A stretch of DNA of 64,000 nucleotides from an uncultured Sanguibacteroides sp. (GCF_900543425.1 NZ_UQRQ01000014.1:1-64000); one strand, 5' to 3'; numbered from the stretch's first letter, positions 8,841-18,567 are shown. Notes: generated by a model from the sequence alone, not told the origin. Translations and numbers: made by a program.

Positions 8841-9110
8841 ATGAAGAACAAAAATAAAATAACCCTTCTTATGGCTCTACTGATTTTGATTATCGTTTTC
8901 AGTATCATATCCGTGATTACCACTCCTGCCAGCATGCGCTTCAGCTGGAATGGGATCAATCCCTGGAACACGGTAAAAGGTGTATTCTATATGTTCAATC
9001 GTTATATACATGTAAATGCATGGGTCAACTACTCCCTCACGGTACTTCTTATTGCTTACCTATGGTGGAGAATCTATGCTTTGGTCGGACGGTTCAGGAG
9101 ACGTCAATAA
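8841..9110 (+). CDS. Small two-helix membrane protein, unknown function
   Basis: 89 residues with hydrophobic helices at about 8-27 and 63-82, a basic start (MKNKNK) and a basic end (GRFRRRQ), so both ends are probably cytoplasmic. I do not recognise a family. It starts 11 bases after the PBP1a stop, suggesting cotranscription and perhaps a role in envelope growth. Its last 7 bases overlap the end of the convergent response-regulator gene. Confidence 0.65.
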   Translation: MKNKNKITLLMALLILIIVFSIISVITTPASMRFSWNGINPWNTVKGVFYMFNRYIHVNAWVNYSLTVLLIAYLWWRIYALVGRFRRRQ

Positions 9111-9799
9111 CGGTTTTCCTTAACTGTCAGACGATAACCATCCGCGTAATCATTTTCTATCGCAATAGAAGGGTCCGCAGAAAGAATTTTCCTTAACGTT
9201 GAAATGTAGCGCGCTAACTCTCGCTCTTTGGTTTCGTTATGCACTCCCCAAATATTTTCACACATCTCCTGTTTCGGACATAATTCGTTCAAACGCATAG
9301 AAAGCAAACGCAACACGCGGCTCTCCGTGGCCTTTAATTTATACTCCTCTCCGGACATGGACAATAGACGAGTCATATGATCAAAAGTAGTCAGGGAAGA
9401 AACAACACATATACTTAATTCTTTTGATGATTTTTTATGCCGGGCATGTTCAATGGTTTTATTCAGCCGGGCCCAGATCTCCTCCACGCGCATTCCCTTT
9501 ACCAAGTATTCGTCTGCCCCCTCGTACAATGCATGATAATGATTTAAGGAACTCAAAATAACAATAGGTACGACATCTCCCTTTCCCCGGATCAATTTTA
9601 TCAACTCGTATCCGTCTTTCCCGGGTAAATCCATATCCAACACCAAAATATCCCAAACCGTACTTTGATAGATCTCCCAAGCTTCATCCCCATCCCGAGC
9701 CATGTGTATTTCAAATCCCGCTTTTTCAAAGACTTCGGTATAAGCAATTGCCGATACCAAATCATCTTCAGCGTACAACATTCTCCATTTTTTCTCCAT
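9104..9799 (-). CDS. OmpR-type response regulator, probable regulator of the efflux operon
   Basis: 231 residues. The receiver domain has the acidic cluster E11-D12-D13, phospho-acceptor D55 (LVLDMDLPGKDG) and the conserved Lys in EYLVKG. A C-terminal winged-helix domain runs from about residue 130, with ATESRVLRLL, RELARYISTLRKIL and DGYRL as in the OmpR/PhoB family. It lies 91 bases after the kinase gene on the same strand, and the pair is divergent from a tripartite efflux operon that it probably controls. Confidence 0.9.
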   Translation of the reverse strand: MEKKWRMLYAEDDLVSAIAYTEVFEKAGFEIHMARDGDEAWEIYQSTVWDILVLDMDLPGKDGYELIKLIRGKGDVVPIVILSSLNHYHALYEGADEYLVKGMRVEEIWARLNKTIEHARHKKSSKELSICVVSSLTTFDHMTRLLSMSGEEYKLKATESRVLRLLSMRLNELCPKQEMCENIWGVHNETKERELARYISTLRKILSADPSIAIENDYADGYRLTVKENRY

Positions 9800-9890
9800 A
9801 ACGTTCCCTTTAAACAGAATATTTCGGACAAAAATAGAAATTTCTTTCTTATAAAGGTAAAATTACTACTATCTTACTACAATTGCCTAT

Positions 9891-11129
9891 TTACCACTCA
9901 CTCAAATAAATACTAAACACGGATCCTTGTCCCGGTGTACTTTCCAACCCTATCTTTCCCCCATGCGCCTTTACGATTTTCTTCACATAAGCTAATCCCA
10001 GACCAAACCCTTTTACCCTTTTTTTACGATCCTCTCCCCGGTAATACTTCATAAATACTTTTTTCTGCCATTTCTTGGGTATTCCCTTTCCCCTATCCGA
10101 GACAGCGATCACGATTCCGTTACCTTTCACATAACACCGTACGGTAACATCGACAATTTCATCCGAATATTTTACGGCATTATCCAGGAGATTCCGGATA
10201 ACACAAAACAAATGAACGGGAGAAGCATATATCATAGGAACGGGTATACGATAATCCAACTCCATGCACACCTCCTTCTTATTCCGATTAGCCCATTGCT
10301 GCTCCTCTATCAATAACAAAATTCCCTCTCTCAAATCGAACATTTTCTTTTCGATATTGGTATCGCAAATCTGACTCAGGGAACTTAACAAAGAGGTACT
10401 GGCCCGTCGCATATTGTTCATCTCCGACTCCATAAGATCGTACTTTTTCCGTTCTCCTTCCGGAACAATCTCTCTCGTATTTTCCCGAAGTAAGTCAAGT
10501 AAAGTACTCATACTATTCAAAGGGGTATTAAAGTCATGAACAATCTGTTGCATCATTCCCTCCTGCAAAGAGGCCAATTTTCTTTGTCGCCGATTCAGAT
10601 AAACAATCCCGGCCAAAAGGAATAACAGTAATAAAAACGAAATAAAAATACTTCCCAACTGTTGCCATGATCTCTCCAAAAACAGAGCCAAAGGCAGATC
10701 AAAATAAATAGTGAATGTCTCTCCTTCCTTCGATAAAAAAACAGGAGTAGCTATTTTATTTACCGTATCCTTTCCCGTATCGGGAAAAAACGACACAGGC
10801 TCTCCCGTCACTCCTTTAGCGACATAATAAAATTCTATTTTTTTCAAATTTTCCGGTAACTCTTCTCTCACCAAACGATCCAAGGAAGAGAAAAAAAACT
10901 TTGTCTCAATCCGCCCCGTATCATGGCGACCTTCAATCGAAGGTCGTTCATGAACAACTAAAACGAGCGAATCTATATTTTTCGCCAAAATACCCGTTAC
11001 CTCATTCCCCCAATGTAATCTTTCGGCCCGATATAAACGGTGACAGATAATAATTTGATTTACAATAAGCAGAAGCAACATAACAAGTACAATCCCACCT
11101 ATCGTTCCGAACAACTTTTTAATAACCAT
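9891..11129 (-). CDS. Sensor histidine kinase divergent from the efflux operon
   Basis: 412 residues. Two membrane helices (about 10-28 and 160-178) flank a periplasmic sensor region of about 130 residues. The H box is IVHDFNTPLN with His198, an HDxN-type variant. The N box (RNLLDNAVKY) and G boxes (DRGKGIPK, GFGLGL) of the HATPase domain are intact. It is transcribed before the response regulator at 9104-9799. The signal is not known; efflux-linked kinases of this layout often sense envelope stress or antimicrobial compounds. Confidence 0.92.
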   Translation of the reverse strand: MVIKKLFGTIGGIVLVMLLLLIVNQIIICHRLYRAERLHWGNEVTGILAKNIDSLVLVVHERPSIEGRHDTGRIETKFFFSSLDRLVREELPENLKKIEFYYVAKGVTGEPVSFFPDTGKDTVNKIATPVFLSKEGETFTIYFDLPLALFLERSWQQLGSIFISFLLLLFLLAGIVYLNRRQRKLASLQEGMMQQIVHDFNTPLNSMSTLLDLLRENTREIVPEGERKKYDLMESEMNNMRRASTSLLSSLSQICDTNIEKKMFDLREGILLLIEEQQWANRNKKEVCMELDYRIPVPMIYASPVHLFCVIRNLLDNAVKYSDEIVDVTVRCYVKGNGIVIAVSDRGKGIPKKWQKKVFMKYYRGEDRKKRVKGFGLGLAYVKKIVKAHGGKIGLESTPGQGSVFSIYLSEW

Positions 11130-11170
11130 CCTGCCTTTTTTAAATTTACTACACTCTTACTATATTGTTT

Positions 11171-11211
11171 TACCGGAGTATCCGAAAAAATACCGCACAT
11201 TTGTACCGGAG
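11171..11211. promoter_or_regulatory. Spaced direct repeats between kinase and efflux operon
   Basis: TACCGGAG occurs at 11171-11178 and again at 11204-11211, 33 bases apart (three helical turns), with a partial copy TACCGCAC at 11191. OmpR-type regulators often bind spaced direct repeats. No TAnnTTTG box is seen for the plus-strand operon, consistent with an activated promoter. Confidence 0.35.
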
Positions 11212-11233
11212 ATAATCAATATCTCTCCCGGGA

Positions 11234-11241
11234 CAAATATA
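11234..11241 (-). promoter_or_regulatory. -7 promoter box of the kinase/regulator operon
   Basis: Minus-strand TATATTTG matches TAnnTTTG; CAAA at 11258-11261 (TTTG on the minus strand) is 16 bases away. The leader would be about 98 bases. Confidence 0.45.
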
Positions 11242-11271
11242 GAGAATAATAAATACACAAAAAATGATGTT

Positions 11272-11934
11272 ATGATCACTCTCGTCGATATTAATAAAAT
11301 TTACCGGACAAAAGAGGTAGAAACACAAGCCCTCGAAAATGTGAATCTTTTCGTTGAAAAAGGGGAGTTTGTTTCTATTATGGGACCTTCCGGTTGCGGT
11401 AAGAGTACTTTATTGAATATTATCGGTTTACTTGATAATCCTACCAATGGCCAATTACTGATTGACAAGGTAGAAACGACAGGACTATCCGATAAAGTGA
11501 AAGCAAAACTCAGAAACCGAAAGCTGGGATTTGTCTTTCAAAATTTCCATCTGATCCAAGCTTTAAATGTTTTGGATAACGTAGAACTTCCCTTACTTTA
11601 CCGAAACGGTACGACCTCTTCGGAAAGACGAAAAAAGGCCATGGAGGTATTGGAAAAAGTCGGGCTATCCCACCGATTAAAACATTTTCCCACCCAACTG
11701 TCCGGAGGACAATGCCAGCGGGTTGCCATCGCAAGGGCTTTGATCGGCGGGCCTGAAATTTTACTCGCCGATGAGCCTACCGGTAACCTCGATAGCAAGA
11801 TGGGTTCTGAAATCATAGATATACTTACACAATTAAACAATGACGGTATGACAATCGTTATGGTTACCCATGATGAGAAGATCGCCCAAAAAACCAATCG
11901 TATTGTTCAATTCTCCGACGGTAAAATCATATGA
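11272..11934 (+). CDS. MacB/LolD-type ABC transporter ATPase
   Basis: 220 residues. It powers the transporter whose two permeases follow. Walker A GPSGCGKST lies at 38-46, the signature LSGGQ at 143-147, Walker B ILLADEPTG near 164-171 and the switch His in MVTHD. The length and sequence match the MacB/LolD/FtsE group. Its stop overlaps the next start as ATGA. It is the first gene of a five-gene tripartite efflux operon divergent from a two-component system. Confidence 0.95.
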   Translation: MITLVDINKIYRTKEVETQALENVNLFVEKGEFVSIMGPSGCGKSTLLNIIGLLDNPTNGQLLIDKVETTGLSDKVKAKLRNRKLGFVFQNFHLIQALNVLDNVELPLLYRNGTTSSERRKKAMEVLEKVGLSHRLKHFPTQLSGGQCQRVAIARALIGGPEILLADEPTGNLDSKMGSEIIDILTQLNNDGMTIVMVTHDEKIAQKTNRIVQFSDGKII

Positions 11935-13157
11935 AAAAGAAAATAGCCCTATACCTGAAGTCTGCACTCTATAACATAAGACAGAATAAGGTTTACGCTT
12001 TATTTTGCATAGTGGGCACGGCACTAACTTTTATTTTTGTAACGATCATATTGCAATTCGGAAATACCTTTCTCAACAACACCCCTCCCGGTGTTAATGT
12101 TGATCGTACTATCTCGGTCTCCTGCTGGGAAAAAGATCATCAAGGTCGATATTTGGGATATTTCACGAAAGAAGAGATCCCGAATATTATGAAACATGTG
12201 AAAGGATACGAAACGTACTCCTTTATTCAAGGACAACCCCTGAACCTTCTGATCAACGATCAGTTAAAATCGAACTTCATATATTATGTGAATCATGATT
12301 TTTGGAAAATTTATCAATTCCAATTTCTGGAAGGACGTCCTTTCACGGAAAAAGAACTCCAGTCTCCCGTTGCCGTCATCACCGAGAGTTGTGCCAAACT
12401 CTATTTCAGGAACGGTTCTGCCCTGAACCAAACGATGGAAGCACAAGGGGTAACCTACAAAGTCATCGGAGTTGTGAAAGATTTTTCTTTCATTGTCGTG
12501 AATCCGGCCGCAACGATCTGGGCTCCCTACGCATTCAACCACTTCTGGCCCAACAGAACCCGATCTTATGATCTTTACATTATGTTTCCGCGGGATATGC
12601 CGGAATCCCAAATGCGTAAAAACGTAGCCAATGCTTTTATTGCCTACAATAAAGAACAAAACCGGGAAATCGAAATCTATCCCGAAGATTTTAACACGAT
12701 ACTAAGTGGTAGAATGAACAGCAAGGGGATAACAGGCATGGATTACGAGTTTTTCCTCATGATTATTCTTCTATTGATTATTCCGGCAGTAAACATCATT
12801 ACCCTCAATATCGCCAATACGGCTAACCGTTCGGAAGAGATCGGTATCAGAAGAGCCATGGGAGCCGGAAAGATGTCTTCTTTCCTGCAAATTATGACGG
12901 AAAATATTCTTCTTGTATTAACGGGTACGCTACTGGGAGTGCTGATCGTATACCCTATTTTTAACGGCATCAACAATATCTTGTTGACAGCTTTTGTCTG
13001 CGAGGGAAGCATTCTGTTTCCGGAACTGAAAATAAGCATCGTTCTATTTCAAGTACTGCCCTTGTCTATTGTCTTTAGTTTTCTTGCCGGAGGCTTACCG
13101 GCTTATTGGATAGCCCAACGCAATATAGCAGAAATATTGAAAGGAGGTAAAAAATGA
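11931..13157 (+). CDS. MacB-like ABC permease, first copy
   Basis: 408 residues with one N-terminal helix, a large periplasmic MacB-PCD-type domain (about 45-270) and three C-terminal helices of the FtsX type. The motif SEEIGIRRAMGAGKMSSF after the second helix is typical of the family. It overlaps both neighbours by 4 bases (ATGA), so translation is coupled. Together with the next gene it should form a heterodimeric permease. Confidence 0.9.
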   Translation: MKKKIALYLKSALYNIRQNKVYALFCIVGTALTFIFVTIILQFGNTFLNNTPPGVNVDRTISVSCWEKDHQGRYLGYFTKEEIPNIMKHVKGYETYSFIQGQPLNLLINDQLKSNFIYYVNHDFWKIYQFQFLEGRPFTEKELQSPVAVITESCAKLYFRNGSALNQTMEAQGVTYKVIGVVKDFSFIVVNPAATIWAPYAFNHFWPNRTRSYDLYIMFPRDMPESQMRKNVANAFIAYNKEQNREIEIYPEDFNTILSGRMNSKGITGMDYEFFLMIILLLIIPAVNIITLNIANTANRSEEIGIRRAMGAGKMSSFLQIMTENILLVLTGTLLGVLIVYPIFNGINNILLTAFVCEGSILFPELKISIVLFQVLPLSIVFSFLAGGLPAYWIAQRNIAEILKGGKK

Positions 13158-14314
13158 TCGCACATATTCTTAAACTAATCTGGAATCAAAGAAAGCATTA
13201 CACAGGGATTTTTATCGAACAGATTTTAGTATTCATCATCTTGACAATCTGTATCCTCTCTTTCAGCGAAAAAGTCCGTCTCTACTTTTCTCCCGGAAAC
13301 CTAAACACGGAAAATACCATTATTTTTTGGTTAAACGACGCCAATAATCATTCTCCGGAGGAGGTGGGCGAAAAGATACAAAGTCTTGTTTCGAAGATGA
13401 GACAAAAATATCCCTCCAGTATCATATCATACGGAGATTTAGCTCCCTATTTAAACGGAGGACAATTCACAAAGAGAGACTCTGTCGTCGTGGACAACCG
13501 CAAAATACTCACCAAGATCTATATGTCCGACAAAAACGGTCTGGCCGTCTACCAGCCTCAAATAGAAGAAGGAGAATGGTTTTCCGGTAATTTTCCGGAA
13601 GACGGAAGCCTGCCTTTGATCGTCAGTCGACAATTCTTGGAAGAGTCAGGCCTAAAGCATCCTATCGGAAAAAAAATCCAGTACGGTAACTATACCTATA
13701 CCGTCACAGGGGTCATTTCCGGGATCAAAAACAATCCTTTTACTCCTTCGACCCCGACAATCGTCTTGCCGATAAACGATAAACAAGATGCAAGCTTCGG
13801 CGGATTCGACGTTAAAATCGTCGATAGCGATATCGACACCTATGTTCAGGATTTGTACAAAGAATTCAGGAAAGAGTTTCCTGACCCCCTTGATACCCCT
13901 ACCATAGACCGGATCGAACAATGGAAAATGGGAGAGATATTAGAAACGATCATATCGATCTCATTACAGGCTATCCCGACTCTTTTTCTTTTGATCTTTG
14001 CCTTTATCGGCACTTTCGGCCTGTTCTGGATCTATTCCCGAAAACGAAAATCCGAATATGCACTACGCATGGCCATAGGATCCACTCGTTCCCGAATGAT
14101 CTATCTCGTAATTATGGAAAGTCTGTTTATCACCGGCTTGGCCATGCTACCCGGCTTGCTCCTTTTCTGTTATATCTCGGATTTTACTCCAGGTAACTTA
14201 TTTACCATGGGAATTACCGTATTCATTATGCTGTTGTTTGCCTTATTTAGTGCCTGGTACCCGGCTTATACGGTAAGCAAAATAAATCCCGCGGAAACCT
14301 TACATTATGAGTAA
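13154..14314 (+). CDS. MacB-like ABC permease, second copy
   Basis: 386 residues with the same layout as the preceding permease: an N-terminal helix, a periplasmic domain and a C-terminal FtsX-like helical bundle. The cytoplasmic motif RKRKSEYALRMAIGSTRSRM corresponds to EEIGIRRAMGAGK in its partner. The chain ends with INPAETLHYE, the usual end of FtsX/MacB permeases. Two different permeases for one ATPase point to a heterodimer, in contrast to the MacB homodimer. Confidence 0.9.
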   Translation: MIAHILKLIWNQRKHYTGIFIEQILVFIILTICILSFSEKVRLYFSPGNLNTENTIIFWLNDANNHSPEEVGEKIQSLVSKMRQKYPSSIISYGDLAPYLNGGQFTKRDSVVVDNRKILTKIYMSDKNGLAVYQPQIEEGEWFSGNFPEDGSLPLIVSRQFLEESGLKHPIGKKIQYGNYTYTVTGVISGIKNNPFTPSTPTIVLPINDKQDASFGGFDVKIVDSDIDTYVQDLYKEFRKEFPDPLDTPTIDRIEQWKMGEILETIISISLQAIPTLFLLIFAFIGTFGLFWIYSRKRKSEYALRMAIGSTRSRMIYLVIMESLFITGLAMLPGLLLFCYISDFTPGNLFTMGITVFIMLLFALFSAWYPAYTVSKINPAETLHYE

Positions 14315-14328
14315 CAACATCTGATACA

Positions 14329-15804
14329 ATGAAAACAATATGGACCGTATTATTCGGTTTCCTTTGTCTCTCTTCCCCGGGACAAAAGGAGACCAAAGTG
14401 ATCTCTTTGTCTGAAGCCATCGAGTTAGCCAAAAGACAATCTACTGATGCTATGATCGTTAGAAACCAATTTCAGGCTGCTTACTGGCAATATCGGAATT
14501 TTAAAGCAGATTTACTACCTAATATCACGCTAAAGGGTACTCTTCCGAGTTTCAACCGTACCTTATCGAGTTATTTAAAAGAGGACGGCAGTCATACCTT
14601 TGTTTCCAACAATTCTCTGTCCGAACAACTTTCGTTATCTATCTCTCAAAATATTCCATTGACAGGAGGAAGGGTCTCCATTCAATCCGAATTAGAGAGA
14701 GTCGATCAACTGGACGGGGAAAAAACGACCAATTATATGAGTATTCCTATCAGTATCTCTTTAAATCAACCCCTGATCTCTTCTCACCCGTTAAAATGGG
14801 ATAAACGCATTGAACCGGAAAGATTCAAACAGGCCAAACAACAATTTGCCGTAGAGATGGAAAAAGTAGCGATTCAGGCGATCAATCATTACTTCAATCT
14901 GTTACTGGCCTTAATAAACGTGGATATTGCCCGGCAAAATCTGGAACACTCCTCCAAATTAGTGGAGATCGCATCGAGTAAAAAAGCCATGGGGCTTATT
15001 TCAGATAACGAATTGCTGCAATTAAAACTAAATCTATTGAATGCTTCCTCTTCGTTAATACAGACCCAGCAGGAATACGAACAAAAAATGTTCACCCTTC
15101 GCAACTATCTCGGCTATAACGAACAAATCAATATTAAACCGGAAATACCTACGGCATGTCCCGATATCGAGGTTTCTCTGGAAAGAGTAATGGAAATAGC
15201 AAATAAAAATAACCCATTCCGTTACGACATCGTTTGTCGATTACTGGAAGCCAAACAACAGATAGCCCAGGCAAAAGCGGAAAGCGGTTTTCAGGCGGAC
15301 ATATATGCGACAATCGGGTATACCGGAAGTAATACGACTTTTAAAAGAACATATCAAAACCTTCAAAACCGGGAAGCCGTCAGTTTAGGGATCACGATTC
15401 CTATTCTGAACTGGGGAAAAAGAAAAGGAAAAATCGAATTGGCACGCTCCCGGGAAGAAATTACAAAAGATCAGGTACGACAATCAAGGCTGAATTTTGA
15501 ACAAAATGTCATTACTATTGTCAGGCAATACCAGGAACAACGACGACTAAACGAAATTGTCCAGCTGGCCGATACCATAGCCCAGCAACGCTACAAAACA
15601 GCGTACGAAACCTTCGTGATGGGACAAATAAGCGTATTGGACATTAATGCGGCACAAGTAGAGAGAGACAATGCAAAACGCAATTATATCAATCAATTAT
15701 CCTCCTCTTGGACTCAATTTTATACCCTCAGGCAATTGACCCTTTTTGATTTTGAATTAAATAAAGATATTATCTACGACGAATTTAAAACCTTAAATTT
15801 CTAA
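14329..15804 (+). CDS. TolC-like outer-membrane efflux channel
   Basis: 491 residues with a signal peptide and two OEP repeats typical of TolC: long coiled-coil segments with SLSEAIELAKRQ near the start, and a second repeat from about residue 290 containing the LGITIPILNWGKRKG motif. It should form the trimeric outer-membrane duct for the ABC pump encoded just upstream. It follows the second permease by 14 bases and precedes the adaptor by 2 bases. Confidence 0.92.
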   Translation: MKTIWTVLFGFLCLSSPGQKETKVISLSEAIELAKRQSTDAMIVRNQFQAAYWQYRNFKADLLPNITLKGTLPSFNRTLSSYLKEDGSHTFVSNNSLSEQLSLSISQNIPLTGGRVSIQSELERVDQLDGEKTTNYMSIPISISLNQPLISSHPLKWDKRIEPERFKQAKQQFAVEMEKVAIQAINHYFNLLLALINVDIARQNLEHSSKLVEIASSKKAMGLISDNELLQLKLNLLNASSSLIQTQQEYEQKMFTLRNYLGYNEQINIKPEIPTACPDIEVSLERVMEIANKNNPFRYDIVCRLLEAKQQIAQAKAESGFQADIYATIGYTGSNTTFKRTYQNLQNREAVSLGITIPILNWGKRKGKIELARSREEITKDQVRQSRLNFEQNVITIVRQYQEQRRLNEIVQLADTIAQQRYKTAYETFVMGQISVLDINAAQVERDNAKRNYINQLSSSWTQFYTLRQLTLFDFELNKDIIYDEFKTLNF

Positions 15805-15806
15805 TC

Positions 15807-17054
15807 ATGGACAGAGCGATTTCACCCGAAATAAAAAAACAACGGAAACAAAAACTAATACTGCAAATCATCATCATCTTCCTTTTTGCCGGGATTGGCT
15901 TTTATTCTCTGGTTTATCTGTTTCAACCCGGTATTGCAGCAAAAAATATACGGATATATACCGTCGATAAAGGCCCATTGGAGATATCGGTCTATGCCGT
16001 TGGAAAAATAGTTTCTCAGGAAGAACAGATCATTACCTCCCCCGTCTCTTCCAAAATTCTGGAAGTATATAAAAAAGCGGGAGAAAAGGTAGAAAAGGGA
16101 GAGGCCTTATTAAAACTCGACCTGGAAACCATAAAAACAGAATACGAAACCAAACAGGAAGAACTTCAAATGAAACGGAATAAACTGGAACTCCAAAAAG
16201 CTACCCTTGAAAATCAACTCTCTGAAATGCAAATGCAGATAGAAATCGACGAAATGCAACTCAAGCGATCAAAGGTAATGTTGTACAATGAAAAATACCT
16301 GGACAGTATAGGAGCCAGTACCAGCGATAAAGTACGACAGACAGAACTGGACTACAAGGTCAAACAGATGCAGTTCGAACAATTCAAACGTAAATTTGCC
16401 AATCAACAACGTACCTCGGAAGCCGAGATCAAATCTTTGGAATTGGACTATAAGATTGCCCGCAAAAACATCGACCTGATGTTTAAGACATTAGGCGAAG
16501 CTCAAATACGAGCTCCGCGTTCCGCCACTTTAACTTGGATCAACGATCAGGTCGGTTCTTCCGTCAATCAGGGCTCGGATGTAGCTATCGTTTCCGATCT
16601 TACCCGTTTCAAAATAGAAGCCGAAATAGCTGACGGATATGCCGATAAAATCAATTCAGGAAATCAGGTTACCGTAAAAATAGGAAACGAAAAGCTCTCG
16701 GGCACCGTAAACAACGTTACTCCGTCCGTAAAAAACGGTATGATCAAATTCACCGTTTTACTTGTAGAGAATAATCATCCCAAACTTCGATCCGGCTTAA
16801 AAGTAGATACACATGTTACATACGCTCTCAAAGAAGAAGTTCTGCGGATTGGGAACGGATCATACTACATAGGACCGGGAGAATACGATTTATGGGTTGT
16901 TTCAGAGGGAAAGGCATATAAAAAGAAAGTGATGCTGGGAGAAGGTAGTTTCGAGCAAGTCGAGGTTATCAACGGATTGGCAACCGGAGACCAAGTCATT
17001 GTATCGGACATGTCCCGTTACCAAAACGACAAAAAAATCCGTATCAAAAACTGA
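15807..17054 (+). CDS. HlyD/MacA-like periplasmic adaptor subunit
   Basis: 415 residues: one N-terminal helix (about 17-38), a biotinyl-lipoyl half motif (VISSKILEVYKKAGEKVEKG-like region near 75-100), a long coiled-coil hairpin (about 105-225), the second lipoyl half (AQIRAPRSATLTWI) and beta-barrel and membrane-proximal domains. It would bridge the permeases to the TolC-like channel. It is the last gene of the operon; its stop is followed by a period-8 palindrome at 17065-17133. Confidence 0.92.
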   Translation: MDRAISPEIKKQRKQKLILQIIIIFLFAGIGFYSLVYLFQPGIAAKNIRIYTVDKGPLEISVYAVGKIVSQEEQIITSPVSSKILEVYKKAGEKVEKGEALLKLDLETIKTEYETKQEELQMKRNKLELQKATLENQLSEMQMQIEIDEMQLKRSKVMLYNEKYLDSIGASTSDKVRQTELDYKVKQMQFEQFKRKFANQQRTSEAEIKSLELDYKIARKNIDLMFKTLGEAQIRAPRSATLTWINDQVGSSVNQGSDVAIVSDLTRFKIEAEIADGYADKINSGNQVTVKIGNEKLSGTVNNVTPSVKNGMIKFTVLLVENNHPKLRSGLKVDTHVTYALKEEVLRIGNGSYYIGPGEYDLWVVSEGKAYKKKVMLGEGSFEQVEVINGLATGDQVIVSDMSRYQNDKKIRIKN

Positions 17055-17064
17055 CAATCCAATA

Positions 17065-17133
17065 ATTCTGTGATATAGCGATTCAGTGATCCAAAATCAA
17101 TCATCTAATCATTCAATCACTAAATCACAGAAT
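17065..17133. repeat. Period-8 palindrome, copy A
   Basis: Two 26-base arms (17065-17090 and 17108-17133) form an imperfect hairpin. Each arm is built from degenerate 8-base units around ATCACTAA / GTGATNNN. The right arm ends in the 19-base string found again at 55898-55916. The site lies between convergent genes and may act as a bidirectional terminator. Confidence 0.6.
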
Positions 17134-17222
17134 AACAAAATCTCTATATTGTTATTTTCTAACCTCATAGGTCCTTTTTTATAGCACATTGTACCCGTCC
17201 CTGTGGGTTATATCATCTGAAC

Positions 17223-17298
17223 GTAATTTATGATTTATAATTAACATTCAGATATTGCTATCTTTAAATCTAAAATCGTAAATCTACAATTTAAAATC
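17223..17298. repeat. Period-7 AATCTAA array with inverted partner
   Basis: Bases 17267-17298 read as consecutive 7-base units AATCTAA, AATCGTA, AATCTAC, AATTTAA, AATC. An imperfect inverted partner lies at 17223-17242. The element ends three bases before the stop of the antiporter gene and is related in style, not in unit, to the 8-base repeats. Confidence 0.45.
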
Positions 17299-17301
17299 AA
17301 T

Positions 17302-18435
17302 TCATTCTCTAACCCCATACACCCTCTGAGACAGATGTTTTACCGCCACAACAAAAAATCCCGTCAATACAAGATTCAATACCAAACTGAGAATAGAGAT
17401 AATCAACGCGGGCCCGCCTAATTGGTATCCCATAGCAATAACAATAATTCCAGCACCTACCTCTCCCCGGGTAAACATCCCCACGGAAAGAGCCAAACGT
17501 TCCAATATATTCCGGTCACGATAGAAAAACAAGGGGAACATCTTTCCCAGATTGGAAAGGAAAGTAACGACAACTACATGAAAAATCAGCATTCCCCACC
17601 CCGGCATAGCTTCTCCGCTTGTATCCAATCCGATAAACAACGGCGTACTCAACCCTACCAGAAACATAAAAAGATAAGAGACAAAACCGGAAACCCTCTC
17701 TTCGGTAACAGAGGTATGATGCACGGTTTTCATTACCATACCCAACACAAAAGCCGGTAATAGAACCTCAATATGAATAGCCCCATCCTGTCCCATCAAA
17801 AACTTCGTCAGCAAATAGATGCTTTCGAAAGCGGCCACAATACAAATCGAATAGATCACGATCGCCTTCCAGGATTGCGGAATATCTAAAGAACTCAACT
17901 TTTTCCAACCGAAAATCAATAGAACACAAACAACCAATATAATAGCAAACAATTGCCATTTAAAGCCAATCATCAATATCTGTAAAGGAATCATCAATAA
18001 AATAGTATCCAAATCATCAAAGATAGCTAACACCTGTGTTTTTTTATAGATCCACTCTTGTTTTAACCCGGCAGCCGCCAACATGGTAAATAAAATTCCG
18101 GCAGAAGTCGGAGCCGCAAATCGACTGATCAATAAATTTTTATCCCAGGATAAACCGGAATCAAGAAAAAAGATATAATAAATAGCAATAAAAATCCAGG
18201 GAACAGCAGCCGTGGCCATTGCTATAAAATAATCGGTAGTATAGGATTTCCATCTGGTCTTATCTAACTCGAACTCCCGTCCAACATTGATCATGATAAA
18301 AGCAAGACATATAAACATCAACCATTTGGATACTCCCGCCACTATTCCGTATGCCGCTCCCATTGCCGAAGGTAACACTTGGGAAAACAGTAAACCGCAT
18401 AATAAAAAAATAGAAAACAAAAAAACTTTCTTCAT
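17302..18435 (-). CDS. CPA2-type cation/proton antiporter
   Basis: 377 residues, about eleven membrane helices. It resembles the Na+/H+ exchanger domain of the monovalent cation:proton antiporter-2 family: FDDLDTILLMIP holds an adjacent Asp pair in a helix as expected for the ion-binding site, and FTRGEVGAGIIV is a typical late motif. No TrkA-N regulatory domain is attached. It has its own TATCTTTG promoter element at 18474-18481 and is separated from the upstream envelope operon. Confidence 0.85.
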   Translation of the reverse strand: MKKVFLFSIFLLCGLLFSQVLPSAMGAAYGIVAGVSKWLMFICLAFIMINVGREFELDKTRWKSYTTDYFIAMATAAVPWIFIAIYYIFFLDSGLSWDKNLLISRFAAPTSAGILFTMLAAAGLKQEWIYKKTQVLAIFDDLDTILLMIPLQILMIGFKWQLFAIILVVCVLLIFGWKKLSSLDIPQSWKAIVIYSICIVAAFESIYLLTKFLMGQDGAIHIEVLLPAFVLGMVMKTVHHTSVTEERVSGFVSYLFMFLVGLSTPLFIGLDTSGEAMPGWGMLIFHVVVVTFLSNLGKMFPLFFYRDRNILERLALSVGMFTRGEVGAGIIVIAMGYQLGGPALIISILSLVLNLVLTGFFVVAVKHLSQRVYGVRE

Positions 18436-18473
18436 TCGATTAATATATATTACGTAATTTTTCTAAGCCTCCG

Positions 18474-18481
18474 CAAAGATA
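18474..18481 (-). promoter_or_regulatory. -7 promoter box of the antiporter gene
   Basis: Minus-strand TATCTTTG matches TAnnTTTG; leader of about 30 bases before the ATG at 18435. Confidence 0.5.
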
Positions 18482-18567
18482 ATGAAATCCTCCACGCAGG
18501 CCGATAGTTTTAAAATGGCAGAGTCTTTAAATACAAATAACAAATATTAATAAAACTCAAACATCGG

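Noticed and set aside
17055..17301. CRISPR array suspected from the phased repeats
   Set aside because: Units are 7-8 bases without spacers of constant length and no cas genes lie in the window.
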